DNA of 64,000 bases from Sphingobium sp. AP49 (lineage in GTDB: Bacteria; Pseudomonadota; Alphaproteobacteria; Sphingomonadales; Sphingomonadaceae). The notes under the pieces are model-generated. The model searched no databases, was not told the DNA's origin, and worked only from the letters and a program-made list of their open reading frames with translations. Below, piece by piece: positions 32,636-42,063 of this stretch. Positions within the stretch are counted from its first letter, which is position 1. Every line of letters begins with the position of its first letter. Both the position numbers and the translations under genes were made by a program. The stretch covers positions 3,879,001 through 3,943,000 of the forward strand of contig NZ_CP124576.1 of NCBI RefSeq assembly GCF_000281715.2. The letters are read 5' to 3'.

Positions 32636-33477
32636 TGTCCGCAACCCGCCATCCCATCGCCCTGGCGCTGATCGCGATCGCCCTGCTGATCCTGATCGGC
32701 AGCACCGTTACCGTCGTGCCGGAAACCCGCCAGGGCGTGATCGTCCGCTTCGGCGAGCCCAAGCAGATCATCAACCGCTATCGTCCCAATGAGGATTTCG
32801 GCAAGACCGGAGCGGGCGTTATCCTGCGCGTACCTTTCTTCGATCAGATCGTATGGATCGACAAGCGCGTGCTGTCGGTCGAGATGGAGCGCCAGCAGGT
32901 GCTGTCGACCGACCAGTTGCGCCTGCAGGTCGACGCCTTCGCGCGTTATCGCATCGTCGATCCCTTGCGCATGTATATCGCGGCGGGCAGCGAGGAGCGC
33001 GTGTCCGACGCCCTGCGACCGATCCTCGGTTCAGCGCTGCGCAATGAACTGGGCAAGCGCCCCTTTGCCGCCCTGCTGAGCCCCGAACGCGGCCAGGTGA
33101 TGCAGAATATCGAGGCAGGCCTGGATCGCGTCGCCCGCCAATATGGCGCCGAGATCGTCGACGTGCGGATCAAGCGCGCCGACCTGCCCGACGGCACGCC
33201 GCTGGAAAGCGCCTTTACCCGGATGCGCACCGCGCGCGAACAGGAAGCGCTGACCATCCGCGCCCAGGGCGCCAAGCAGGCGCAGATCATCCGCGCCGAG
33301 GCCGACGCCAACGCCGCGCGCATTTATGCCGAGAGCTATGGCAAGGACGCGAACTTCTACGATTTCTATCGCGCGATGCAGGCCTATCGGTATACCTTTG
33401 CTCCGGATCGCCAGGGCGGGACATCAATGGTCCTGTCAAAGGACAATGAGTTTCTGAAGCAATTCCAGGGACGGTAA
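32635..33477 (+). CDS. hflC: HflC, FtsH protease modulator
   Basis: A 280-residue partner of HflK. An N-terminal membrane helix (IALALIAIALLILIGSTVTVV) precedes the SPFH domain: ETRQGVIVRFGEPKQI, VPFFDQIVWIDKRVLSVEMERQQVLSTDQLRLQVDAFARYRI. The conserved SAFTRMRTAREQEALTIRAQGAKQAQIIRAEADANAARI region follows. One-base overlap with hflK and co-expression with the downstream protease, which has its own promoter-like element. Confidence 0.94.
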   Translation: MSATRHPIALALIAIALLILIGSTVTVVPETRQGVIVRFGEPKQIINRYRPNEDFGKTGAGVILRVPFFDQIVWIDKRVLSVEMERQQVLSTDQLRLQVDAFARYRIVDPLRMYIAAGSEERVSDALRPILGSALRNELGKRPFAALLSPERGQVMQNIEAGLDRVARQYGAEIVDVRIKRADLPDGTPLESAFTRMRTAREQEALTIRAQGAKQAQIIRAEADANAARIYAESYGKDANFYDFYRAMQAYRYTFAPDRQGGTSMVLSKDNEFLKQFQGR

Positions 33478-33486
33478 GATCATTAC

Positions 33487-33512
33487 GGAACCCGTGCTAT
33501 TCAATATCGGTT
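33487..33512 (+). promoter_or_regulatory. ECF-sigma-like promoter upstream of degP
   Basis: GGAAC at 33487-33491 and CGGTT at 33508-33512 are 16 bases apart. Alphaproteobacterial stress-sigma (EcfG/RpoE-type) promoters usually read GGAAC-N16/17-CGTT, so the -10 half has one extra or changed base. 80 bp before the GTG start. Plausible because degP genes are commonly under such control. Confidence 0.4.
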
Positions 33513-33591
33513 AAGGCAGAGCGGCGCATCCAGGACTCCCTTATAAGTCCCGCCCTTTCTGCTCCCGAATTTCTGAAGAGGACCGTCACGA

Positions 33592-35100
33592 GTGCGTTAC
33601 GCTTATGCCATCACCGGCGCCCTGCTGCTCGGCGGCACCGCCATTGCGGTCACCAGTTCCAATGTTGGCGCGCAGACCGCCCAAAATGAAGGTTTGCAAG
33701 CGGCCGCCCCTGCGGGCGCGCCGGCCAGCCTGGCCGACATGGTCGAAAAGCTGCAGCCTGCCGTAGTCAACATCTCGACCAAACAGCGCGTGACCGTACA
33801 GAACCCGTTTGCAGGCACGCCCTTTGGCGATCTGTTCGGTCAGGGCGGCAGCGGTGGCAAGCCGCAGACGCGCCAGGCCCAATCGCTGGGGTCGGGCTTC
33901 CTGATTTCGGCGGACGGCTACATCGTGACCAACAATCATGTCGTGTCGGCCGGCGCCGAAGGCGCGAGCGTGGACAGCATCACGGTCACGCTGACCAACA
34001 AGGAAGAATATCCGGCCAAGTTGATCGGTCGCGATGCCGCCACCGATCTAGCGGTACTGAAGATCGAACCCAAGAAGCCGCTGCCGTTCGTCAAGTTCGG
34101 CGACAGCACCAAGGCACGGGTCGGCGACTGGGTCGTCGCGATCGGCAATCCCTTTGCCCTGTCCGGCACGGTGACGGCGGGTATCATCTCCGCCGTGCAT
34201 CGCGGCACCGGCGGTACCTATGACAAGTTCATCCAGACCGACGCGTCGATCAACCAGGGCAATAGCGGTGGCCCGATGTTCGACATGCGCGGCAATGTGA
34301 TCGGCATCAACAGCCAGATCCTGTCGCCGTCCGGCGGCAATGTCGGCATCGGCTTTGCCATTCCGTCGGAACAGGCGGCACCGATCGTCGAGACGCTGCG
34401 CCAGGGCCAGAGCATCAAGCGCGGCTATCTGGGCGTCCAGATCAGCCCGCTGGGCGAGGATCTGGCCGACTCGCTGGGCCTGGCCAAAAATCGCGGCGAA
34501 TTCGTGCAGGGCGTCGAGCCAGGCAAGGGCGCCGAGAAGGCCGGCATCAAGGCGGGCGACGTGATCGTCAGCGTCGCGGGCCAGGAAGTGACCCCCGACC
34601 AGAATCTGTCGTCGATCGTCGCCAACAGCAAGATCGGCTCCAGCGTGCCCATCGTGCTGCTGCGCAACGGCCAGCGCATGACCGTCAACGCGATCGTGGG
34701 CGAGCGCCCGAGCGAAGACGAACTGAACAGCTTCGCCCAGCAGCAGGATGACGATTTCAGCCAGCAGGATGATTCGGCGGGCGACAGCCAGGCCGCGCAG
34801 AAGTCGCTCGGCATTTCGGCCATTCCTCTGACGCCCGGCATTATCCGGCAACTGGGCATCGGCGCCGACACCCGCGGTATCGTCATCACGGCCGTCGATG
34901 GGTCGACCGATGCCGGCGCCAAGGGCCTGCGTCGCGGCGACGTGATCCTGTCGGCCAATAATCGCCCGGTCGTTACCCAGGCGGAACTGGACGCGCAGGT
35001 GAAAGCCGTGTCGGCCCAGGGCCGCAACGCCATCCTGTTGCAGGTGCTGCGCCGCGGTCAGGCGCCGCTGTTCATGCCGGTTCGCCTGCGCGACAAGTAA
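33592..35100 (+). CDS. degP: DegP/HtrA (Do-family) periplasmic serine protease
   Basis: A 502-residue periplasmic protease-chaperone. Signal peptide about residues 1-27 (YAITGALLLGGTAIAVTSSNVGA). The trypsin-like domain has the triad His116 (VTNNHVV), Asp152 (ATDLAVL) and Ser225 (GNSGGPM). Two PDZ domains follow: GYLGVQISPLGEDLADSLGL at about 280, and a second from about 405 (SLGISAIPLTPGIIRQLGIG). GTG start at 33592 with GAGGA upstream. Downstream of hflKC, so this is a protein-quality-control group. Confidence 0.94.
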   Translation: MRYAYAITGALLLGGTAIAVTSSNVGAQTAQNEGLQAAAPAGAPASLADMVEKLQPAVVNISTKQRVTVQNPFAGTPFGDLFGQGGSGGKPQTRQAQSLGSGFLISADGYIVTNNHVVSAGAEGASVDSITVTLTNKEEYPAKLIGRDAATDLAVLKIEPKKPLPFVKFGDSTKARVGDWVVAIGNPFALSGTVTAGIISAVHRGTGGTYDKFIQTDASINQGNSGGPMFDMRGNVIGINSQILSPSGGNVGIGFAIPSEQAAPIVETLRQGQSIKRGYLGVQISPLGEDLADSLGLAKNRGEFVQGVEPGKGAEKAGIKAGDVIVSVAGQEVTPDQNLSSIVANSKIGSSVPIVLLRNGQRMTVNAIVGERPSEDELNSFAQQQDDDFSQQDDSAGDSQAAQKSLGISAIPLTPGIIRQLGIGADTRGIVITAVDGSTDAGAKGLRRGDVILSANNRPVVTQAELDAQVKAVSAQGRNAILLQVLRRGQAPLFMPVRLRDK

Positions 35101-35123
35101 TCGCCAAAAAGGACAAACGTTAC

Positions 35124-35201
35124 GGGCCGCGCTTGCCGGATTGCCTGTCCCCCTTCTAAGAAGGAGCAGACAGTCCGGCGGGCGCGGCCCGACCCGTTTT
35201 T
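35124..35201 (+). terminator. Long hairpin terminator after degP
   Basis: Arms GGGCCGCGC (35124-35132) and GCGCGGCCC (35182-35190), with further pairing inside (GCCGGA / TCCGGC, CTGTC / GACAG), then T5 at 35197. This isolates degP from the following ATPase gene. Confidence 0.8.
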
Positions 35202-35216
35202 GAGGAGCATCTGCCC

Positions 35217-36848
35217 ATGAGCGACGGCATTTTCCTGGGTCTGGGCGCGCCCGAAAAGGACGGCGGCATCCCCCAATATCTGAATCTGCGCCGGGCCAAT
35301 CGCCATGGCCTGATCGCGGGCGCGACGGGCACCGGCAAGACGGTGACGCTGCAGGGGATTGCCGAGAGCTTTTCCGCGAACGGAGTGCCGGTGTTCGTCG
35401 CCGACGTAAAGGGCGACCTGTCAGGCATCGCGATGGCCGGATCACCGACCCTCAAAAATGCCGACAAGCTGGTGTCCCGCGCCAAGGAAATCGGCATCGC
35501 CGATTACAGCTATAGCGACAATCCGGCGATCTTCTGGGATCTGTATGGCGAGCAGGGCCATGCGATCCGCACCACGGTGAGCGAGATGGGGCCGCTGCTG
35601 CTGGCCCGGCTGATGGGCCTGAACGAAACGCAGGAAGGCGTGCTCAACATCGCCTTCAAATATGCCGACGAGGAAGGGCTGCTGTTGCTCGACCTGGGCG
35701 ACCTGCAGGCAATGCTCGCCTATTGCGCGGAAAATGCCGACAGCCTGTCGGCCCGCTTCGGCAATGTCACCAAGGCCAGCGTCGGGGCGATCCAGCGCCA
35801 GTTGCTCCAGCTCGAAACCCAGGGCGGCGACCATTTCTTCGGCGAACCCGCGCTCGACATCCACGACTTCCTGAAGGTGGACGAGAAAGGCCGCGGCTAT
35901 GTGAACATCCTGGCCGCCGACAAGCTGATGCAGAGCCCCAAGCTCTATGCCACCTTCCTGCTCTGGCTGCTGAGCGAATTGTTCGAGACACTGCCCGAGG
36001 TGGGCGACCCGGAAAAGCCGGTGCTGGTCTTCTTCTTCGACGAAGCCCATCTGCTGTTCGACGATGCCCCGGCCGCGTTGCAGGACAAGATCGAGCAGGT
36101 GGTGCGCCTGATCCGGTCGAAAGGCGTCGGCGTCTATTTCGTGACCCAGAACCCGATCGACATTCCCGAGGCGATCGCCGGCCAGCTCGGCAACCGGGTG
36201 CAGCATGCGCTGCGCGCCTTCACTCCGCGCGACCAGAAGGCGATCAAGGCGGCGGCCGACACGTTCCGCATCAACCCCGACCTCGACATCGAAAACGCGA
36301 TCACCGAACTCAAGACCGGCGAGGCGCTGGTGTCACTGCTGCAGGAAGACGGTGCGCCGGGCGTGGTCCAGCGCACCTTGATCGCGCCACCGCGATCAAG
36401 GCTTGGGCCGGTCGATGCCAAGGAACGGGCGATCATCCAGTCGATTTCGCCGTGCGACGGCAAATATGACGATGCGGTCAACCGCGAATCCGCACAGGAG
36501 ATCCTGGCCGCACGCGGGGATGCCGCCGCTGCCGCCGCGCAGGCCGCAAAGGCCAAGGCGGAAGCCGACAAGGCCGCCGCCGCGCAGGCCAAGGTAGAAG
36601 CCAAACAGCGCGAGCAGGAATTGAAGGAACAGGCGCGCCGGGACGCCGCCGAGGCCCGCGAGACGGCCAAGCCCAGCAGCTTTGACAAGGCGGTCCAGTC
36701 CGCCACCCGCTCCGCGGCGTCCTCGGTCGGCCGTCAGGTCGCCAATGAACTGGGCCGCGCCGTGTTCGGCGGGTCGAGCCGCAAATCGTCGGGCGGCGGC
36801 ATCGCCGGCCAGTTGGTGCGCGGCATATTGGGCAGCCTGTTCAAATAA
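35217..36848 (+). CDS. HerA-like/YjgR family P-loop ATPase (DUF853)
   Basis: A 543-residue ATPase of the HerA/FtsK superfamily (helicase HerA-like C-terminal family, E. coli YjgR). Walker A is [20 protein letters not shown] near residue 32, Walker B is [15 protein letters not shown] near 275, with an arginine-rich [19 protein letters not shown]-type region after it. Residues about 430-490 are Ala/Lys/Glu-rich coiled coil, and the end [18 protein letters not shown] is typical. Role in DNA or protein processing is undefined. Ends 6 bp from the convergent gene at 36855. Confidence 0.9.
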   Translation: MSDGIFLGLGAPEKDGGIPQYLNLRRANRHGLIAGATGTGKTVTLQGIAESFSANGVPVFVADVKGDLSGIAMAGSPTLKNADKLVSRAKEIGIADYSYSDNPAIFWDLYGEQGHAIRTTVSEMGPLLLARLMGLNETQEGVLNIAFKYADEEGLLLLDLGDLQAMLAYCAENADSLSARFGNVTKASVGAIQRQLLQLETQGGDHFFGEPALDIHDFLKVDEKGRGYVNILAADKLMQSPKLYATFLLWLLSELFETLPEVGDPEKPVLVFFFDEAHLLFDDAPAALQDKIEQVVRLIRSKGVGVYFVTQNPIDIPEAIAGQLGNRVQHALRAFTPRDQKAIKAAADTFRINPDLDIENAITELKTGEALVSLLQEDGAPGVVQRTLIAPPRSRLGPVDAKERAIIQSISPCDGKYDDAVNRESAQEILAARGDAAAAAAQAAKAKAEADKAAAAQAKVEAKQREQELKEQARRDAAEARETAKPSSFDKAVQSATRSAASSVGRQVANELGRAVFGGSSRKSSGGGIAGQLVRGILGSLFK

Positions 36849-36854
36849 GCGGGA

Positions 36855-38201
36855 TCAAAGATCGCCGTCATCCACCGTGATGCCGAGAATCCCGTCGACA
36901 AGTCGCCCCTTGACCGGGCCGACCACTTGCTGCGCATGGCTGATCTCATAACCATATTTCTGGTCGCCCTCGATCACGTCGACATGGGCGCCATAGGTCC
37001 ATTCCGGTTCGCGCAATTGGACGTTGGTGGCGTAGGGAAAGGACCAGCTGGCCTGATCGCTGGAACTGATGGTGAAGCTCTGTCGCGGCATGGGAGCCCG
37101 AACATCGTGGGTCAGCGTCGTCTTCATCTTCCAATTGACCCAACCCCGCCCCTTGCAATCCCTGAAGGGTTCAATGCCGCGATAACCACATCCCCGCACC
37201 CGCCCCGGCACATTGACGCAGCGCGCACCGCTGATGGAAGCCGGACCGGCGTTGGAGCCGCAATTTTTCCCGGTGACGCTGAAATTCGTGATGGCCGCGA
37301 CAGTCCAGCCCATGGGCGCGCAGACATTCTGGCTGACATCGACATTGGCATCGCAATCCCCCGGCTTGCCGGAGTTGAACTCGTGCTTTTCCTTGCGCGT
37401 TTCCGTCTTCAGGCTGGTGGGCTGCATCCAGCCGGTCAGGGAAAAGGTGCGCTTGGGCAGCAGCAGCGTCCAGGCCTGCAAGGTCACCGGCACGGTGGAC
37501 GTATTGCAGAAGAGCAAGATCATCTTTTTCCGGCGTTCCTGCGCGGCAATGCTGATGGCGACCGAGCCGCGGGTCTTGACCGCAGCGGCCACCGACGGGG
37601 GTATGGCAAGCCGCATTTCATTGGCTGAACGAGCCAATATCTGCGCGGGCTGCCCACCGATCGTCACGGCGCCATCAGGCGCCTGATCCAGGAAATTGCC
37701 TTTCACGGTCACTTCGGGCGTGTCCCGGCCGACGCGGATCGCATCGGGCGTTACCATGACGATGCGCGGCGTCTGCGTTCGGCAAGGCAGCGAATAAGTC
37801 GTGTTATAGGCCAGGATGTCCGCGTCGGCGATCGTCAGTCGTGCCTGACTGCCCGCATTGTTGGTGACCTCCATCGTCGCCTTGGCAAGCTGCTTGGTCA
37901 GCGCCTGTGCGTCGCGATAGAGCGCCTGCTGTTGCGTATCGAGCTTGTCGAAAGTCAGATTGATATTGCCGGCAATCGCCTTGTCGAGATCGGCCAGGAC
38001 ATTCTGGGCATTGGCCTGCAGACTATTGCCCACGCCCTTCATCTCGCCGCCCATCGTCTCCAGCGTCGACTTGAAGCCATTGAGGGCCTGGGACAGGGCA
38101 ACCGATACCGCACCGATCGTCGCCACCTCGCCCTGTGCATGGGCGGGTTGAACCAATGCCATCAGGACCATCGCAACAGTCGCACCACGCAATCCACGCA
38201 T
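36855..38201 (-). CDS. Secreted protein with IPT-like segment, unknown
   Basis: A 448-residue exported protein: signal peptide MRGLRGATVAMVLMALVQPAHA. Residues about 25-120 are helical, possibly coiled coil (LNGFKSTLETMGGEMKGVGNSLQANAQNVLADLDKAI, YRDAQALTKQLAKATMEV). Residues about 150-205 look like an IPT/TIG Ig-like domain (PDAIRVGRDTPEVTVKGNFL, AVTIGGQPAQIL). The C-terminal 240 residues are beta-rich with about nine cysteines and no known family. Start at 38201 follows GGAGGG; the ORF to 38420 is not needed. Could be a surface-structure component or a carbohydrate-binding factor, but this is a guess. Confidence 0.7.
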   Translation of the reverse strand: MRGLRGATVAMVLMALVQPAHAQGEVATIGAVSVALSQALNGFKSTLETMGGEMKGVGNSLQANAQNVLADLDKAIAGNINLTFDKLDTQQQALYRDAQALTKQLAKATMEVTNNAGSQARLTIADADILAYNTTYSLPCRTQTPRIVMVTPDAIRVGRDTPEVTVKGNFLDQAPDGAVTIGGQPAQILARSANEMRLAIPPSVAAAVKTRGSVAISIAAQERRKKMILLFCNTSTVPVTLQAWTLLLPKRTFSLTGWMQPTSLKTETRKEKHEFNSGKPGDCDANVDVSQNVCAPMGWTVAAITNFSVTGKNCGSNAGPASISGARCVNVPGRVRGCGYRGIEPFRDCKGRGWVNWKMKTTLTHDVRAPMPRQSFTISSSDQASWSFPYATNVQLREPEWTYGAHVDVIEGDQKYGYEISHAQQVVGPVKGRLVDGILGITVDDGDL

Positions 38202-38376
38202 CGGCCTGCCCTCCATTACTTGATGAAGCAGGAATCTAGCATTGCCGCGGGCGCCGGTAATTTCGATCTGAATCCGAAACGAACCAATCGGGACGGCGCA
38301 CCCGGATGCCCCCTCCATGACGCATGTCTGTCTGCCATGTTGCTGTTGCCCCCCCAACGCGGTTAAGAGCGCGGCG

Positions 38377-39681
38377 ATGCCTTCTTCCGCCACCACGCCC
38401 CACCCGCTCCGCTTCGGCAATTTCCGCGCTTATCTGGTCGGCCGTTTTGCCGCCGTTCTGGCGCAATATAGCATGATGATCGTGCTGGCCTGGCAGGCCT
38501 ATAATGTCGCGCGCGAAACGATGACGACGGCGGGCGCCTCGGCGCAACTTGGCCTCATCGGCCTGGCCCAGTTCCTGCCGCTCTTCTTCCTGACGCCGGT
38601 GACCGGCTGGGCAGCGGACCATTTCGACCGGCGGATGATCACCCGCTTCACCCTGACCCTGCTGACGGCGGCGGCGGGCTTGCTGGCCTTTGCCACCTAT
38701 GAGGGTTGGGTCAGCCTGCCGCTGATCTTCGGCATCGCCGCGATCGTCGGCGTCGCGCGCGCCTTCAACGGCCCGGCCTATAGCGCGCTGGCCCCCAACC
38801 TGATCCCGCGCGAGGTGCTGCCTAACGCGATCGCAATTTCGAGTGTCGTCTGGCAGACCGGCATGATCGCTGGTCCGGCGGTGGGCGGCTATGCCTATGC
38901 CGCGACCCCATGGGGCGCCTATGCGCTGGCGACCGGCCTCTATGCCGCAGCGCTGGTCGCGATGTTCTTCATCGGCCCGGTGCCCCAGCCGCCGCGCGAC
39001 ACCAGCCGCCATCCGGTGCGCCAGATGATCGATGGCTTCACCTATGTCCGCACCAACCGGCTGGTGCTGGCGACGATCACGCTCGACCTGTTCGCCGTGC
39101 TGCTGGCCGGCGCCACCGCGCTGCTGCCGGTCTATGCCCGCGACATATTGCATGTCGGGTCGGCGGGCCTGGGCCATCTGGCCGCTGCGCCCGGCATCGG
39201 TGCCGGCGCCACTGCGCTGTGGTTCTCCTTCCGTCCGATGAAGACCGAGGTCGGCCTCAAGATGCTGGGCGCGGTGATCCTGTTCGGCCTGGCGACGATC
39301 AGCTTTGGCCTCACCGCCTTCGTACCGCACAGTATTGCTATGGAGATGGGCATTGCCTCGCTGGTCGTGCTGGGCGGCGCGGACATGGTATCGGTGTTCG
39401 TGCGCCAGTCACTGGTGCAGCTTCATACCCCCGACGCCATGCGTGGCCGCGTGTCCAGCCTGTCGCAGCTCACCATTTCGGCCTCCAACGAACTGGGCGA
39501 GGCGGAATCAGGCTTCCTTGCGGCGCTGGTTGGGCCTATCGCTGCGGTCATCGGGGGTGGCGTCGGCGCCATCCTCATCACCCTATTTTGGGCGCGGCTT
39601 TTCCCCGAGCTGCGCCTTGCACGCACTTTCGACCCACCCGACATAAGGGAGGCGGACCCCAGCCAGGAGAAGGCGATATGA
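38377..39681 (+). CDS. MFS efflux-type transporter (EntS/MFS_3 class)
   Basis: A 434-residue 12-helix permease. The start [44 protein letters not shown] and [12 protein letters not shown] (motif A) fit the MFS_3/enterobactin-exporter-like class, as do the internal [16 protein letters not shown] and [17 protein letters not shown]. Substrate unknown. ATG 38377 chosen; an ATG 60 bp upstream gives a Cys-rich non-membrane leader. Its stop overlaps cysK by four bases (ATGA), so export of a sulfur compound or cysteine is conceivable but unproven. Confidence 0.85.
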   Translation: MPSSATTPHPLRFGNFRAYLVGRFAAVLAQYSMMIVLAWQAYNVARETMTTAGASAQLGLIGLAQFLPLFFLTPVTGWAADHFDRRMITRFTLTLLTAAAGLLAFATYEGWVSLPLIFGIAAIVGVARAFNGPAYSALAPNLIPREVLPNAIAISSVVWQTGMIAGPAVGGYAYAATPWGAYALATGLYAAALVAMFFIGPVPQPPRDTSRHPVRQMIDGFTYVRTNRLVLATITLDLFAVLLAGATALLPVYARDILHVGSAGLGHLAAAPGIGAGATALWFSFRPMKTEVGLKMLGAVILFGLATISFGLTAFVPHSIAMEMGIASLVVLGGADMVSVFVRQSLVQLHTPDAMRGRVSSLSQLTISASNELGEAESGFLAALVGPIAAVIGGGVGAILITLFWARLFPELRLARTFDPPDIREADPSQEKAI

Positions 39682-40595
39682 AAGCTGCCAACATTCTCGA
39701 AACGATCGGCAACACCCCCCATATCCGGGTCAACCGGCTGTTCGGTGATGCCGAAATATGGATCAAGTCGGAACGGTCGAACCCGGGCGGGTCGATCAAG
39801 GACCGCATTGCGCTGGCCATGATCGAGGCGGCCGAAGCGTCGGGCGACCTGAAGCCGGGCGGTACCATCATCGAGCCGACATCGGGCAATACCGGCGTCG
39901 GCCTGGCGATGGTCGCAGCGGTCAAGGGGTACAAGCTGGTACTGGTCATGCCCGAAAGCATGTCGATCGAGCGTCGCCGGCTGATGCTGGCCTATGGCGC
40001 CAGCTTCGACCTGACCCCGCGTGAAAAGGGTATGAAGGGCGCGATCGAGCGCGCGCTGGAATTGGTCTCGCAAACGCCGGATAGCTGGATGCCCCAGCAG
40101 TTCGAGAATCCTGCCAATATCGACGTTCACGTCCGCACCACAGCGCAGGAAATCCTGGCCGATTTTGCCGATGCGCCGATCGACGTGCTGATCAGCGGCG
40201 TGGGGACCGGCGGCCACATCACCGGCACCGCCGAGGTGCTCAAGAAGCAATGGCCCAATCTCAAAGTCTATGCGGTCGAGCCGACCCTCTCACCCGTCAT
40301 CAGCGGCGGCCAGCCGGGTCCGCACCCGATCCAGGGCATCGGCGCGGGCTTCATCCCGGCCAACCTGCACACCCAGATCCTGGACGGCGTGATCCAGGTC
40401 GATCCCGCCGATGCCAAGGATTATGCGCGCCGCGCCGCCAGTCAGGAAGGGATGCTGGTCGGTATCTCGTCAGGCGCGACACTCGCCGCGATCGCGCAGA
40501 AGCTGAAGGAACTGCCCGCTGGCAGCCGCGTTCTCGGCTTCAACTATGACACCGGCGAACGCTATCTTTCGGTGCCCGACTTCCTGCCCGAGTAA
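39678..40595 (+). CDS. cysK: Cysteine synthase A (O-acetylserine sulfhydrylase)
   Basis: A 305-residue PLP enzyme that forms cysteine from O-acetylserine and sulfide. [16 protein letters not shown], the PLP lysine Lys41 ([11 protein letters not shown]), substrate loop [10 protein letters not shown], the phosphate loop [16 protein letters not shown] and the late [10 protein letters not shown] are all canonical. Full length. Translation is coupled to the upstream transporter by ATGA overlap, with GGAGAAGG before the start. Confidence 0.95.
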   Translation: MKAANILETIGNTPHIRVNRLFGDAEIWIKSERSNPGGSIKDRIALAMIEAAEASGDLKPGGTIIEPTSGNTGVGLAMVAAVKGYKLVLVMPESMSIERRRLMLAYGASFDLTPREKGMKGAIERALELVSQTPDSWMPQQFENPANIDVHVRTTAQEILADFADAPIDVLISGVGTGGHITGTAEVLKKQWPNLKVYAVEPTLSPVISGGQPGPHPIQGIGAGFIPANLHTQILDGVIQVDPADAKDYARRAASQEGMLVGISSGATLAAIAQKLKELPAGSRVLGFNYDTGERYLSVPDFLPE

Positions 40596-40614
40596 ACGGA
40601 ATATAGAATAGGGC

Positions 40615-41991
40615 ATGATCGGCGACACATCCTCCACCCGGCCACATCCGACGATGTGGCTGATCTGGCTGTTGTTGTTCGTCGGTCTGCCCATGACCGT
40701 AGCCGGCTGGGAAAGCCGGCCCCGGGCCGGTGAGCAGGCCGTCCTGCCGGGCCGATTATCCGCCATCGCCGCATCGGGGATGCCCCGCCCCAGAACAGCG
40801 CCGCCTGCGGTCGAACCGGTCGAGATTTTTGCCCTTGGTCCCGATCAGGCCCGCGACCTCAACGCCAAAATCCCCTTTTCCACGGAACCCAATCCATCAG
40901 CCCGCCCCTTTCTGTTCCGGGGATCGGAAACCGATCTGGCGCGGGCGACCGATTGCCTGGCGGCGGCCCAGCTTTATGAGGCGGGCGACGACGGCGTCGG
41001 CGAGCAGGCGGTGGCGCAGGTCGTATTGAACCGCGTACGGCACCCCGCCTTTCCCAAGACCGTGTGCGGCGTGGTATTTCAGGGGCAGGAGCGCACGACC
41101 GGTTGCCAGTTCACCTTTAGCTGCGACGGCGCCCTCGCGCGCACGCCTTCCGCAGGCGCATGGGAACGGGCGCGGGACATTGCGCGCGGGGCATTGGCGG
41201 GCAAAGTGTTCAAGCCGGTCGGCTATGCCACCCATTATCATACCGACTGGGTGGTCCCCTATTGGAGTGGCAGCCTGGACAAGATCACGGCGGTTGGCAC
41301 GCACCTGTTCTTTCGCTGGCGCGGCTGGTGGGGCACGCCGCCCGCCTTCCGCCTGGGCGAGACGGGCAGCGAGCCGTTAATCACCCGCATCGCCCGCCTG
41401 TCCACCGCCCATCAGGGCACGCCGGAAACCAGTCTGCCGGGCATGCCGCCGATCCTGGCGGCGGAAGCCGCTGCCGCACTCGCCGCCAAGCCACAGCAGG
41501 CGATCGGCACCGATATGCAGGGCAAGACGATCGCCGGTGCCCGGTTGATCGCGGTCGCGCCGGGAGCGAGGAGCTTCCTGGTCGAACTCAGCCGCACCGC
41601 TCCCGCCGACGCCTGGCCGGCGATGGCGGAAACCTTCTGTGCCGGACGTCCCGAATGCCGGATCATGGGGTGGCGTGCGGGCACCGCGCCAGCCGGCCTG
41701 CCCCTCAATGAGACACAGCTGGAGGCGATGAGCTTTGCCTATATCCATAATATCGGTACCGGCTTGCAGCGCGCGCTGTGGAACTGCACCCAGTCGGCCC
41801 GCGCCAACAAGGCCGAATGCATGCGCCAGCGGGTGCCTGCCGCCGCCGCCCCGACCGTGAATGTCCCGCAGCTCAGCGGCGTGCGGCGGAAAGAGCGGTT
41901 CGAAATGGTGAAGATCGCACCGATCACGCCCACCCCATCCCCCACAGCGCCGACACCGAAAGTGACACCGTCGATACCCCCGCCCTCTTGA
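40615..41991 (+). CDS. Cell wall hydrolase, SleB family
   Basis: A 458-residue envelope protein. One N-terminal helix (MWLIWLLLFVGLPMTVAGW) acts as signal anchor. The hydrolase_2/SleB domain lies at about residues 110-215: DCLAAAQLYEAGDDGVGEQAVAQVVLNRVRHPAFPKTVCGVVFQG, QFTFSCDG and ATHYHTDWVVPYW. The catalytic Glu of classic SleB (usually AVYYEA) appears here as QLYEAGDDG. The remaining part has no known domain and the tail is Pro/Thr-rich. Probable role: peptidoglycan cleavage in wall remodelling. It lies 19 bp after cysK and may share its transcript. Confidence 0.85.
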   Translation: MIGDTSSTRPHPTMWLIWLLLFVGLPMTVAGWESRPRAGEQAVLPGRLSAIAASGMPRPRTAPPAVEPVEIFALGPDQARDLNAKIPFSTEPNPSARPFLFRGSETDLARATDCLAAAQLYEAGDDGVGEQAVAQVVLNRVRHPAFPKTVCGVVFQGQERTTGCQFTFSCDGALARTPSAGAWERARDIARGALAGKVFKPVGYATHYHTDWVVPYWSGSLDKITAVGTHLFFRWRGWWGTPPAFRLGETGSEPLITRIARLSTAHQGTPETSLPGMPPILAAEAAAALAAKPQQAIGTDMQGKTIAGARLIAVAPGARSFLVELSRTAPADAWPAMAETFCAGRPECRIMGWRAGTAPAGLPLNETQLEAMSFAYIHNIGTGLQRALWNCTQSARANKAECMRQRVPAAAAPTVNVPQLSGVRRKERFEMVKIAPITPTPSPTAPTPKVTPSIPPPS

Positions 41992-42033
41992 TCCGGCGAC
42001 GGCCGATTAGCGGATTTCCCGGCCGCCAACGTT

Positions 42034-42051
42034 ATGGTATAAAATTACCAT
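42034..42051. promoter_or_regulatory. Palindromic operator before class V aminotransferase
   Basis: ATGGTA-TAAAAT-TACCAT is a perfect 6-bp inverted repeat with a 6-base A/T spacer, ending 12 bp before the ATG. It coincides with a TATAAAAT -10-like element, so it may be a repressor site. The cognate regulator is not evident in the window. Confidence 0.45.
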
Positions 42052-42063
42052 GCAGAAAGGGGC

